The notes under the pieces are model-generated. The model was not told the DNA's origin, ran no database searches, and worked only from the letters and a program-made list of their open reading frames with translations. DNA of 64,000 nt, taken from NCBI RefSeq assembly GCF_004006395.2, contig NZ_CP029758.2, positions 3,472,001 through 3,536,000 of the forward strand, read 5' to 3'. This document shows, one piece after another, positions 19,605-27,960 of the stretch (positions within the stretch are counted from its first letter, which is position 1; each line of letters starts with the position of its first letter). The position numbers and the translations under genes are program-made. Origin of the DNA: Clostridium sp. AWRP. GTDB taxonomy: Bacteria; Bacillota; Clostridia; Clostridiales; Clostridiaceae.

Positions 19605-19877
19605 TTATTCCCAAAATTTATCAATGGCATTATTCAAATTATCTAAGACCTGTGTATCATTTTTTTCAACTGCATCTTTCACACAATGATTGATATGATC
19701 TTTCAGTATTATTTTTCCTGTGTTATTAAGTGCAGATCTCACCGCAGATATTTGAATAATAACTTCACTACAGTCTCTTCCTTCTTCCACCATACGCTTT
19801 ACGGCCTCCAGATGTCCAATTATCCTAGACAGCCTATTTACAACTGCTTTATTATTTGGATGGTTATTTTTTTCCAT
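19605..19877 (-). CDS. CsoR/RcnR-family metal-responsive repressor
   Basis: 90 residues, all-helical DUF156. Family blocks are NRLSRIIGHLEAVKRMVEEG, then Cys in RDCSEV, QISAVRSALNNTGK and DHINHC. The Cys, His and Cys ligands (C, H in DHINH, C) resemble the Cu(I)-sensing CsoR set, while a preceding His-rich start could alter metal choice. It lies directly behind its own operator and is translationally close to the EamA gene. Metal binding should relieve repression. Confidence 0.9.
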   Translation of the reverse strand: MEKNNHPNNKAVVNRLSRIIGHLEAVKRMVEEGRDCSEVIIQISAVRSALNNTGKIILKDHINHCVKDAVEKNDTQVLDNLNNAIDKFWE

Positions 19878-19890
19878 ATAAACATCTCCT

Positions 19891-19943
19891 TATCCCCCTA
19901 TAGGGGTTATTTTAATTATAATACATCATACTTTTATTGTAAA
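19891..19943 (-). promoter_or_regulatory. promoter and CsoR-type operator
   Basis: On the minus strand TTTACA (19938-19943), a 17-base spacer and TATAAT (19915-19920) form a strong sigma-A promoter. Immediately downstream, ATAACCCCTATAGGGGGATA (19891-19910) is the G-tract pseudo-palindrome used by CsoR/RcnR proteins. The repressor would sit on the transcription start. Confidence 0.85.
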
Positions 19944-19954
19944 TAGTATATAAA

Positions 19955-19974
19955 AAACAAGCCCCTTATGGGGC
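19955..19974 (-). terminator. terminator after the beta-CASP nuclease gene
   Basis: The minus strand reads GCCCC-ATAA-GGGGC followed by TTGTTTTTTAT, a short GC-rich intrinsic terminator. It lies 8 bases after the stop codon. Confidence 0.8.
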
Positions 19975-19981
19975 CTAGTCT

Positions 19982-22459
19982 CTACCATCTTAACGTGCAT
20001 CCAGTTTTATACTCAAATTCTTTCTTTACATTCTCCATATTTTCTACATTCCCATCTTCCAATTTTAATTCCACACTTAAATCGCTGCTATTAAAAGACG
20101 GATTTTTCTTCAAATCTATGCCTTTACTTTTACAAAGTATAGATGCAATTTGCAATATCTCATTTTGATTTGCACTATTTGCTACTTTCATATTCCACCC
20201 TGTAAGATGAACTAATTCCTCTATATTTTTTTCATATTTCTTACCAATTACAGGACTTATAAATGTAAGTTCTATATATCTTCCCTTAGAATTTGACTTT
20301 ATACTTTTTTTGTAAGGCCTAAACTGTTCTCTTTCAAAAGTTTCATCTATTGTATTTAAAGCTTTATTTTGTTCCATCATTTTACACTCATCTTCAGCTT
20401 TAATAATCGTACTATCTTTTAGAGCTATTCCTGGAGATTGTACTAATACCTGAAGTCCTGTAATGTTTTCAATTTTATCTAATTTTTCTTTTTCCACCTT
20501 ACATTTAGAATTTAACATAACTACAACCTGATTTTCTGCTAACCTATAAGAGATTTTTTTAATAGATGCATCCTGTAAATTTATCCTTACAACTTCGGAA
20601 ACTGCATTTATATTTACAGCATTATTTATTTCTACCTTCCACTTAACCTCTTCTTCAAATTTTTTTATCTCTTCATATATATCCTTATCTACTACAGCTG
20701 GAAAATCAAAATTTAGAATCACCTTTTTCTCGTCACATATAAAGCTAATTTTTTTTGTATTAAATTTATTAAAGTATTTGTCTGCAGTCTCTTTTAATTC
20801 ATTTAATTTAATCCCACTATTTTTTAAACTCTGAGAGACCTTATCCTCAGGATTGGTTTTAAATAAAAACAATCTTCTTGTATCACTTTCAAAATAAGGA
20901 CATTCTACTATAATTCTTTGAAAATCTTCTAAAGCATTTTTTACCTTGTTATTTCCCTTCCATATAAATATAAGTTCTTCTAATGTAAAAAGTCTTTCAC
21001 CGTAATTATAAAGCACAAACTCCCATAACCTTTTTACATTATTTTCATCCATTTCTTCACAACAGTTCATAACTTTATCAATACTTTTTTTCCACTGTTT
21101 TCTTGGATTTTTTATATTTATCTCATAGATTTCACTGCACTTAGGTGCATATACCCTTCCTCTTACATCTTTTGAAAGCTCTTTTGACAAGTTTTCCACT
21201 ACCTCTTCATTCCCGTGAACTAAAAATATGTTTTTAGGTGTTAAAAAATCTATAAGAGATTTTATTTCATATTTATCACTGTGGGCGGAAAGTCCTACTT
21301 TTTCTACCTTGCAATTTACAGGAACAGTTTTTTCATTTATGTAAAGTTTTTTGTCCTCTTCTTCATCTAAAAGATTTAGCAGCTTTCTTCCAGGGGATTC
21401 CTCATCCTGATATCCTGTTATAACTATGTACCCATTTTCCATAGGAGCTATTTTTTCTGCATAATATTGGCTGTACCCTCCAGTAAGCATTCCCGAACTT
21501 GACACTATTACACAAGGCTTGTCGTCTTTTAGTATATCTTCTCTAAGTTTATTATTATCTACTGCAATTATATTGTCATCATAAAAAGGTTCAATTCCCC
21601 TAAGTATCTTTTTTCCTAAAGAATTTTTAAGATACAGCGGATTTAATTTGTAGGTTCTGTTTATATCCTTTATCATACCGTCTACATAAACTTTAGTATC
21701 TTTTAATATCTTTTTATTTACTGCTTTTTTTATAATAAGGAGCACTTCTTGAGCCCTTCCAAGGGCGAAAGCAGGAATAAGCATTTTTCCCTTTTTTTCT
21801 ATGCAGTCATTTATTATATTAATGAGTTTTTCCTCTTCCACTTCTCTATTTGAATGAAGTCTATCTCCATAAGTGGATTCAAAGATTGCTGCATCTGGCC
21901 TTAATTTTGGAACTTTCAACCCTTCCACAGTTTTTTGTGAAAATATTGAAAAATCTCCAGAATAAAATAATGATCCCTCTGGAGTTGTAATATAAATACA
22001 AGCAGCTCCCGCTATATGACCTGCTGTATAAAAAGTGAGTTTTATATTTTCAAATATAGAAAATTCCACCATATAGTTTATTGGGAACACACGATTTAGC
22101 ATGCTTATAACATCGCCTTCCGCGTAAAGCGGAATTTCTCCTTCCCTATTCTTCATTATTTTTAAACTATCATACAAAAGTACTTTCATTAAATCCTTTG
22201 TCATTCTAGTTGTATATATTCTAGCCCCTGGATATTCCTTACTTATTATAGGCAGAGAACCTATGTGATCCATATGGGCATGACTTACAATTATAACATC
22301 TACTCCTCCCTGATCTTGAATTGATTTAAAATCCGGCAGGGTGTCTTTAGAGGAACTTTGTCTTATGCCGCAATCAAGAAGTATATTTTTATTATATATG
22401 TGCAAAAGGATACAACTTCCCCCTACTTCTCTAGCTCCTCCTAAAAATGAAATGTTCAT
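19982..22459 (-). CDS. MBL-fold/beta-CASP nuclease with long C-terminal extension
   Basis: 825 residues. The N-terminal metallo-beta-lactamase core carries the zinc motif SHAHMDHIG (about 59-67), TAGHIAGAAC and SGDFS. The beta-CASP part has IPAFALGRAQEVLLI and IVSSSGMLTGGYSQYYAEK, with a distal His in LSAHSDKYE. This is the CPSF73/YsiA-like RNA-processing family. Residues 470-825 form an additional region of alternating helices and strands that I do not recognise. Such length is unusual against about 450-550 residues for typical relatives. It probably cleaves RNA; a DNA role cannot be excluded. Confidence 0.85.
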   Translation of the reverse strand: MNISFLGGAREVGGSCILLHIYNKNILLDCGIRQSSSKDTLPDFKSIQDQGGVDVIIVSHAHMDHIGSLPIISKEYPGARIYTTRMTKDLMKVLLYDSLKIMKNREGEIPLYAEGDVISMLNRVFPINYMVEFSIFENIKLTFYTAGHIAGAACIYITTPEGSLFYSGDFSIFSQKTVEGLKVPKLRPDAAIFESTYGDRLHSNREVEEEKLINIINDCIEKKGKMLIPAFALGRAQEVLLIIKKAVNKKILKDTKVYVDGMIKDINRTYKLNPLYLKNSLGKKILRGIEPFYDDNIIAVDNNKLREDILKDDKPCVIVSSSGMLTGGYSQYYAEKIAPMENGYIVITGYQDEESPGRKLLNLLDEEEDKKLYINEKTVPVNCKVEKVGLSAHSDKYEIKSLIDFLTPKNIFLVHGNEEVVENLSKELSKDVRGRVYAPKCSEIYEINIKNPRKQWKKSIDKVMNCCEEMDENNVKRLWEFVLYNYGERLFTLEELIFIWKGNNKVKNALEDFQRIIVECPYFESDTRRLFLFKTNPEDKVSQSLKNSGIKLNELKETADKYFNKFNTKKISFICDEKKVILNFDFPAVVDKDIYEEIKKFEEEVKWKVEINNAVNINAVSEVVRINLQDASIKKISYRLAENQVVVMLNSKCKVEKEKLDKIENITGLQVLVQSPGIALKDSTIIKAEDECKMMEQNKALNTIDETFEREQFRPYKKSIKSNSKGRYIELTFISPVIGKKYEKNIEELVHLTGWNMKVANSANQNEILQIASILCKSKGIDLKKNPSFNSSDLSVELKLEDGNVENMENVKKEFEYKTGCTLRW

Positions 22460-22610
22460 GTTCGTCTATCACCTCTCTTTTTTTAGCCTCTATAACTCTA
22501 TAATTATTATATCCTATAGAACTACAAAGTAAAAATTAGATTTGCTATTTTATGTACTTACTTAAGATTTATACATAAAATATACTGTGATTAATTTTAT
22601 AGGAGAAATC

Positions 22611-23117
22611 ATGAGTTATAGAGATACTTCATCCTACTCTAGAACTTCAGCTGTAAACTATGCAGTAAAGTACGCTCTCACCCCCAATCCAAGCTATAAA
22701 TATTTTTCCATATACCAAACTATCGGTGGTGACTGCACAAATTTCACTTCACAGTGCTTGCATGCAGGAGGAGCGCCTATGGTCTTTTCAGGTAAAAACA
22801 CCTGGTGGTATAACATTCGAACTAATAAATGGTCAGTTTCCTGGGCTGTAGCAGGTTCTCTTTACTGGTATTTAAAAGTTAACGCTGAAAAAAATTCCTA
22901 CAGTATAAAAGGAAGAGAAATGCCTTCTATTTCTTCTCTTCAGATAGGTGACTTAATATTTTATCGAAATGGTAAAGGTGCAATAGCTCACTCTGCCATT
23001 ATTACTTCTTTTCGTAACGGACGCCCACTCATATCCCAGCATACTTTTAATGCCTTAAACATAACTTACGTAAAAGATTGGGCATCTAAAATGCACTTTA
23101 TGAAAATATGGTTATAA
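22611..23117 (+). CDS. amidase-domain (NlpC/P60-like fold) protein
   Basis: 168 residues from the ATG at 22611, with AGGAGA upstream. The putative amidase domain (Amidase_6) is recognised by SAVNYAVKYALTPNPSYKYF, the catalytic Cys in GGDCTNFTSQCLHAGG and the His in AIAHSAII, and HTFNALN. No signal peptide is visible, which is unusual for a wall hydrolase, so it may act inside the cell or be released otherwise. It stands between two oppositely constrained genes, with no operon partner except perhaps the DUF554 gene downstream. Confidence 0.82.
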   Translation: MSYRDTSSYSRTSAVNYAVKYALTPNPSYKYFSIYQTIGGDCTNFTSQCLHAGGAPMVFSGKNTWWYNIRTNKWSVSWAVAGSLYWYLKVNAEKNSYSIKGREMPSISSLQIGDLIFYRNGKGAIAHSAIITSFRNGRPLISQHTFNALNITYVKDWASKMHFMKIWL

Positions 23118-23193
23118 GATTTTGTTTACAATGCCTATCATAAAAGTATATAATATCCCTATGTAAATAAGAAAAATAGGTGGTTTGATAAAC

Positions 23194-23904
23194 ATGATAG
23201 CAGTTATAGTAAACTTTGTTTCCATAATAATAGGAAGTATAATCGGAATATTTTTAAAAAATGGTATACCAAAAAAAGTTAAAGAAAGCGTTTTTAGTGG
23301 ACTTGCTTTATGTGTTCTATACATTGGAATTTCAGGTTCCTTAAAGACAAATAACGTACTTACTCTTATAATATCCATAGTAATAGGTACAATTTTAGGA
23401 GAACTAATAGATATAGATAGACATATAACAAATCTAGGAAACTTAATAGAAAGTAAATTTAAAACTAAAGGTGGAAAGATATCAGAAGGGTTCGTAACTT
23501 CAAGCCTTTTATTTTGTGTTGGAGCCATGGCAATAGTCGGATCTCTAGAAGCAGGTCTTGATGGAAATTACAAAACACTTTTTGCAAAATCCGTAATAGA
23601 TGGAGTTTCCGCAATTATTTTTTCTTCTTCTCTAGGCATTGGTGTAATGATTTCATCTGTAAGTGTACTCATATACCAGGGTGCTATAACCCTTGGAGCA
23701 GTATTTTTAAAAAGTGTTTTGACGAGCTCAGTTATTGCTGATATGACTGGAATAGGCAGCCTTCTAATTATTGGACTTGCCCTAAATATGCTTAACATAA
23801 CTAAAATAAAAATAGCAAATTTGCTTCCTTCAGTCTTTATGCCAATTTTTGCATACATAATTTATACTAACTTTCATCGTTTTTTATCCTATATTCCATT
23901 TTAA
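23194..23904 (+). CDS. DUF554 family membrane protein
   Basis: 236 residues from the ATG at 23194; AGGTGG lies 10 bases upstream, and the TTG at 23185 is too close to it. Six or seven hydrophobic helices are present, with the family blocks NFVSIIIGSIIG, GSLEAGLDGNY and LFAKSVIDGVSAIIFSSSLG. DUF554 proteins are integral membrane proteins of unknown transport function. Confidence 0.88.
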   Translation: MIAVIVNFVSIIIGSIIGIFLKNGIPKKVKESVFSGLALCVLYIGISGSLKTNNVLTLIISIVIGTILGELIDIDRHITNLGNLIESKFKTKGGKISEGFVTSSLLFCVGAMAIVGSLEAGLDGNYKTLFAKSVIDGVSAIIFSSSLGIGVMISSVSVLIYQGAITLGAVFLKSVLTSSVIADMTGIGSLLIIGLALNMLNITKIKIANLLPSVFMPIFAYIIYTNFHRFLSYIPF

Positions 23905-23989
23905 ACATTGTAAATAGAAATTTAACACATAATGATAAATTTTTACTAGAAAGTTTCGTACGATTTTACTTCTAAAAATAAATGTATAT

Positions 23990-24232
23990 TTTCTAACTTA
24001 AAACTCAACTTATATGCAGGAATATCTTTACAATAATGAAGTTTTTTTAAATATTTTGCATATAAGTCTTAGAAAAAAATTCGTAAAAACTTAGAACTTT
24101 TGAATTGTCTGAGGTACGAGTTTTCAAAAGTTCTTAGCTTTTTTAGAATTTTTACTTAGACTTATCAAAATATTTAATGAACTGAAGGTTGTAAAAGATA
24201 TCCGGAGTATAAGTTGAGTTTTTGCTTAGAAA
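23990..24232. repeat. intergenic inverted-repeat family, copy 4 (longest, nested)
   Basis: The outer arms (tttctaacttaaaactcaac ... at 23990 and its complement ending tttttgcttagaaa at 24232) match over about 44 bases. A second inverted repeat (acttagaacttttgaa / ttcaaaagttcttag) is nested inside. It ends 5 bases before the nitroreductase stop. It fills the 333-base gap. Confidence 0.7.
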
Positions 24233-24237
24233 CTTCT

Positions 24238-24810
24238 TTAAATATCTAAGATTATATCTTCTAAACTTCTTTTTGGTACATGATGAACTTTATTCTCATC
24301 TCTCCAGTACTTCACATCATTATTTGAATCCATAGGTTCTATAACCACTTGTTCCTTTGGCTTTCCAAGAGCTACTACCAATATAATTTCATACTTTTCA
24401 TCTAAATTAAGATTTGATTTTAACTCTTTTTTATTCACATTTCCCAGCATGCATCCCCCAAATCCTTTTTCTACAGCTCCAAGTAAAATAGTTTGAGCTG
24501 CTATTCCAGGATCAAATGATGGACTTTTACTAATAGACGTGTCATCAAGTATAACAACGTAACCACTTGGTTTTTCTCCTTCTTCAGGTCCATTCCAATC
24601 CCTTAAGTATCCTGCCCAACCTAAAGTCTTAAATATTTTTTCATTATTATCTTCTGTATTTGATATAACGTATTTTAGTGGCTGCAAATTTGAACCTGAT
24701 GCTGATAATCTTGCAAGGTTCACCAAATATTTTAAAGTTTCCACAGTTATTTTTTCATCCTGATAAAATCTTCTACAGGATCTATTTTTTAAAACTAGTT
24801 CCTTTATCAT
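24238..24810 (-). CDS. nitroreductase family protein
   Basis: 190 residues. The FMN-binding signature RSCRRFYQDEKITVETL and the C-terminal ALGKPKE are typical. The mid-chain GAVEKGFGGCMLGNV is the conserved dimer/FMN region. Such enzymes reduce nitro compounds, quinones or enones with NAD(P)H. GGAGGG precedes the ATG. It is monocistronic. Confidence 0.9.
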   Translation of the reverse strand: MIKELVLKNRSCRRFYQDEKITVETLKYLVNLARLSASGSNLQPLKYVISNTEDNNEKIFKTLGWAGYLRDWNGPEEGEKPSGYVVILDDTSISKSPSFDPGIAAQTILLGAVEKGFGGCMLGNVNKKELKSNLNLDEKYEIILVVALGKPKEQVVIEPMDSNNDVKYWRDENKVHHVPKRSLEDIILDI

Positions 24811-24923
24811 GTTCGTCCCTCCAAACTAATAACTTAATATTATTACAATTATCATATCTCTAAACAAATTGAATATCAATCAAATATAGTAAATACAAAG
24901 GTAACATTGAATTATATCTCACG

Positions 24924-24947
24924 TTACTATAAAATTATATATAGTAA
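24924..24947 (+). promoter_or_regulatory. inverted repeat upstream of the 2-hydroxyacid dehydrogenase
   Basis: TTACTATA and TATAGTAA form perfect 8-base arms with an 8-base spacer, 34 bases before the ATG. It does not match the Rex consensus. A repressor site is plausible. Confidence 0.35.
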
Positions 24948-24980
24948 ATATTATTCATAAAAAGGGGGAGCTAGAATACA

Positions 24981-25961
24981 ATGAAAGTTTTAGCATACAG
25001 TCATAGACAAGATGAAACTGAATATTTCAAAAAATTCAGTAAAAAATACGACGTGGAGGTTGTATTGTGTGATGATCCACCAACTATGAGAAATGCAGAT
25101 TTGGCCAAGGGATTTGACTGCATCAGCATTATCACAACTAAAATTTCAGATAAATTAGTAGAAAAATTTCATGAAATTGGAGTAAAATTTATATCTACAA
25201 GAACGATAGGGTATGACCATATAGACATAAAAAAGGCGAAGGAACTAGGTGTCCATATAGGCAATGTAAACTATTCACCAAATAGTGTAGCAGATTATAC
25301 AATCATGATGATTCTTATGGCTATAAGAAAAATGAAAGCTATTATGGAACGAAGTAATGTACAGGACTATTCTTTAAAGGGTGTACAGGGTAAAGAGCTG
25401 CACAATTTGACTGTAGGTGTTATTGGTACAGGAAGAATTGGCCGTGCAGTTATAAATCGCTTAAGTGGATTTGGTTGCAAAATATTAGCTTATGATTTAT
25501 ATGAGAATGAAGAAATAAAGAAGTATGTTACATATGTTACACTAGAAAATCTTCTTAAAAACAGTGATATCATTACGATGCATGCACCTGCAACAGATGA
25601 CAATTATCACATGATAAATAAGGATTCCATAGCACTTATGAAAGATGGTACTTTTATTATTAATATAGCTCGAGGATCGCTTATCAATACTGAAGATCTT
25701 ATAGATGCCATTGAAAATAAAAAAATTGGCGGTGCAGCTATAGATGTTATTGAAAATGAATTCGGTCTCTGCTATAACGATTTAAAATGTGAGATACTAA
25801 ATAAAAGAGAAATGGCAATTTTAAAGTCTTTTCCAAATGTAATTGTTACACCTCACACAGCCTTTTATACAGACCAAGCTGTAAGTGACATGGTAGAACA
25901 TTCTATTTTAAGTTGTGTTTTATTCATGGAAGGCAAAGAAAATCCATGGCAAATTGAATAA
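24981..25961 (+). CDS. D-isomer 2-hydroxyacid (D-lactate) dehydrogenase, VanH-like
   Basis: 326 residues. The sequence resembles VanH and fermentative D-lactate dehydrogenases: STRTIGYDHIDIKKAKELGV, NSVADYTIMMILMA, the Rossmann VGVIGTGRIGRAV, catalytic Arg in INIARGSL, Glu near IDVIENEFG and His in TPHTAFYT. It reduces pyruvate or a related 2-oxoacid with NADH. AAGGGGGAG precedes the ATG. No vanA or vanX neighbours exist, so a fermentative role is more likely than glycopeptide resistance. Confidence 0.9.
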   Translation: MKVLAYSHRQDETEYFKKFSKKYDVEVVLCDDPPTMRNADLAKGFDCISIITTKISDKLVEKFHEIGVKFISTRTIGYDHIDIKKAKELGVHIGNVNYSPNSVADYTIMMILMAIRKMKAIMERSNVQDYSLKGVQGKELHNLTVGVIGTGRIGRAVINRLSGFGCKILAYDLYENEEIKKYVTYVTLENLLKNSDIITMHAPATDDNYHMINKDSIALMKDGTFIINIARGSLINTEDLIDAIENKKIGGAAIDVIENEFGLCYNDLKCEILNKREMAILKSFPNVIVTPHTAFYTDQAVSDMVEHSILSCVLFMEGKENPWQIE

Positions 25962-26030
25962 ACAAAAGTTCTTATGCACTCTTCTTTTTTTCATAAAAGG
26001 AGAGCGCACTGATTTTAATGTTTGTTTATC
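25959..26030 (+). terminator. imperfect long hairpin after the dehydrogenase
   Basis: TAAACAAA and TTTGTTTA flank nested complementary segments including ctcttc/gagag. The arms are imperfect but placed as expected for a terminator after the stop at 25961. Confidence 0.4.
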
Positions 26031-26081
26031 TTATTTATAGAATATACAAAATTTATCAACTATCCTTAAAGGAAAATCAAG

Positions 26082-26309
26082 TTAAAATCTTGGTAAATCC
26101 TTTAAATTTTCAACATCCATAACATCAGGGTCAGCTACTAAATATTCTCCTCCATCTTTACCTTTAAATACGCCAACTCCTTCAATTATGTGTTCCCTTG
26201 CCATCATTATAGCGTGATTTAAAGGAATCACTTCTCCATTTTCAAGCAATACATCTGTAATTTTTCCATTTTTATCTTTTCTTACTTTAGTTATTTTTGA
26301 ATTTTTCAT
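26082..26309 (-). CDS. DUF3892 domain protein
   Basis: 75 residues, small and charged. The DUF3892 pattern is clear: KITKVRKDKNGKITDVLLEN, then LNHAIMMAREHIIEGV and a Gly-rich KGKDGGEYL turn. A good AGGAGG site precedes the ATG. Function is unknown; it is monocistronic. Confidence 0.85.
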   Translation of the reverse strand: MKNSKITKVRKDKNGKITDVLLENGEVIPLNHAIMMAREHIIEGVGVFKGKDGGEYLVADPDVMDVENLKDLPRF

Positions 26310-26523
26310 TCTATACCTCCTGATTAGATATATCGTTTATATATATTTTGGGAGAAAACTCAATTACTTATACAAAATATTTTTTATCTTATGATTGCAC
26401 AATTATAACTTCTTTAATCACAATTGAAGTTAATAATGAACTGAGTATTGTTATTGACAGTAAGAAATGTAAGTGATATATTTACAAGATAAGTTATAAA
26501 TATATCACTTTGGAGGGGATTTT

Positions 26524-27282
26524 ATGAAAAAAACTATTATTAAGAGTTCCATAGCATTTATAGTGATTTTTGCTTTATTTTTTATAGCATCAAGTAAATC
26601 AACTGTTCATGCATTAAATTGCTATACAGTAAGTTTGTCAAATTTTAAAGAGGTATCCAAAAACATTTATGTACAGCCAAATACTTCTGATAAAGATGTA
26701 AATAATATATTGAGTACCATTTCCAAATCTAAAAACATCGTGGCCAATTTATATGGAAGTTTCAATGCTAAACCTGTCTTTATAATTAGCAAAGATTCAA
26801 CAGCCTTAAAAAAATTTGGTGTTGAAAATAAAACAGGAGCTACACAAAAAACTATACTAGGTAGTTATATAGTTCTGGGACCAGAGGGGTTAAATACTTA
26901 TGTAATTTCTCACGAACTCACTCACAGTGAGTTAGCCTACAGGATTAATAAAAGTAAAAGTACAAAAATACCTGTGTGGTTTGATGAGGGAATGGCAATG
27001 CAAGTAGATAATAGACCTAAATACTGTGAAGGACAATGGATAAAGAAAACTCAAAATGGTACAAAGATACCTGATATGAAAACTTTAAATTCGCCTACAC
27101 AATTTTATGCGTCTGATTTAGATACAAGAGTGTTAAATTACACTTTGGCAAAGCATGAAGTACATAGATGGTTATCTATTGTAGGTCAAAAAGGTCTATT
27201 ACAGTTAATTGATGATATTAATAATGGTAATGATTTTTACAAGTCTTATAACACTATTGAAAAAGAGAATAGTAAAAAGTAA
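26524..27282 (+). CDS. secreted gluzincin-type metallopeptidase-like protein
   Basis: 252 residues. Residues 1-30 are a signal peptide or anchor. A zinc motif HELTH (in VISHELTHSELAY, about 138) and a downstream Glu in WFDEGMAMQ form the HExxH...E arrangement of gluzincin peptidases. Conserved regions outside this are weak, so the substrate is unknown. GGAGGGG lies before the ATG. It is followed by a short gap and a flavoprotein gene. Confidence 0.75.
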   Translation: MKKTIIKSSIAFIVIFALFFIASSKSTVHALNCYTVSLSNFKEVSKNIYVQPNTSDKDVNNILSTISKSKNIVANLYGSFNAKPVFIISKDSTALKKFGVENKTGATQKTILGSYIVLGPEGLNTYVISHELTHSELAYRINKSKSTKIPVWFDEGMAMQVDNRPKYCEGQWIKKTQNGTKIPDMKTLNSPTQFYASDLDTRVLNYTLAKHEVHRWLSIVGQKGLLQLIDDINNGNDFYKSYNTIEKENSKK

Positions 27283-27330
27283 AATATGAGCAAATAGCAA
27301 ATTTTGATTGTTTTTGAGGAGGTAATCACA

Positions 27331-27885
27331 TTGAAAAAGAAAAATATATTAGTATTAACTGGAAGCCCAAGAAAGAATGGAAATAGTGACAGAATGGCAG
27401 CTGCTTTTATAAAGGGAGCTCTATCAATAGGACATGAGGTTGTAAAATTTGAAACAGCACGTAAAAAAATTAGTGGCTGCAAAGCCTGTGGGACTTGCTG
27501 GATCAAGGGGAAACCTTGTTCTTTTCAAGATGACTTTGATGAACTTTCACCTTTATTAGAAGCAGCAGATGTAATAGTAATTTCCACACCATTATATTGG
27601 TTTAGCTTTTCCTCACATATCAAAGCTGCTATCGATAAGATGAATGCTTATTTGAAAGAAAGTTGCAAACGCCATTTAAAAATCAAAGAGAGTGTATTGC
27701 TTGTATGTGGCGCAGACGAAGGAATAAAAATATTCGATGGAATAATAACAACCTATAGAGAAATTGCGGACTATATGAAATGGGAAGACAAAGGTTTACT
27801 TGCAGTACCAAATGTTAAAGAAAAAGGTGATATTGAGGGAACAGATGCTCTTGAGAAAGCAGAAAAGTTAGGAAGGTTATTATAG
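27331..27885 (+). CDS. NADPH-dependent FMN reductase / iron-sulfur flavoprotein-like
   Basis: 184 residues from a TTG at 27331, behind GAGGAGG; the upstream frame to 27304 lacks a site. The flavodoxin-like fold has the FMN loop TGSPRKNGNSDRM. A Cys cluster CKACGTCWIKGKPC resembles the Isf family. It likely transfers electrons from reduced carriers to small acceptors. It is close upstream of the MFS gene and may be co-transcribed. Confidence 0.85.
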   Translation: MKKKNILVLTGSPRKNGNSDRMAAAFIKGALSIGHEVVKFETARKKISGCKACGTCWIKGKPCSFQDDFDELSPLLEAADVIVISTPLYWFSFSSHIKAAIDKMNAYLKESCKRHLKIKESVLLVCGADEGIKIFDGIITTYREIADYMKWEDKGLLAVPNVKEKGDIEGTDALEKAEKLGRLL

Positions 27886-27960
27886 TAAATCTTTTACTAG
27901 GCTTTTGATTATATTGTCTTTAATGCATAATTGTTAATTGTGAAAGAAGGCTTGACATCA

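Noticed and set aside
6848..24232. Intergenic repeats as a CRISPR array
   Set aside because: The copies are long inverted repeats at distant sites, with no regular spacing or unique spacers and no cas genes.
15938..25961. Possible vancomycin-resistance set (Ddl, Alr, VanH-like enzyme)
   Set aside because: The Ddl has the FDYTAKY loop of D-Ala-D-Ala ligases, no VanX or VanRS is present, and the dehydrogenase lies 8 kb away as a single gene.
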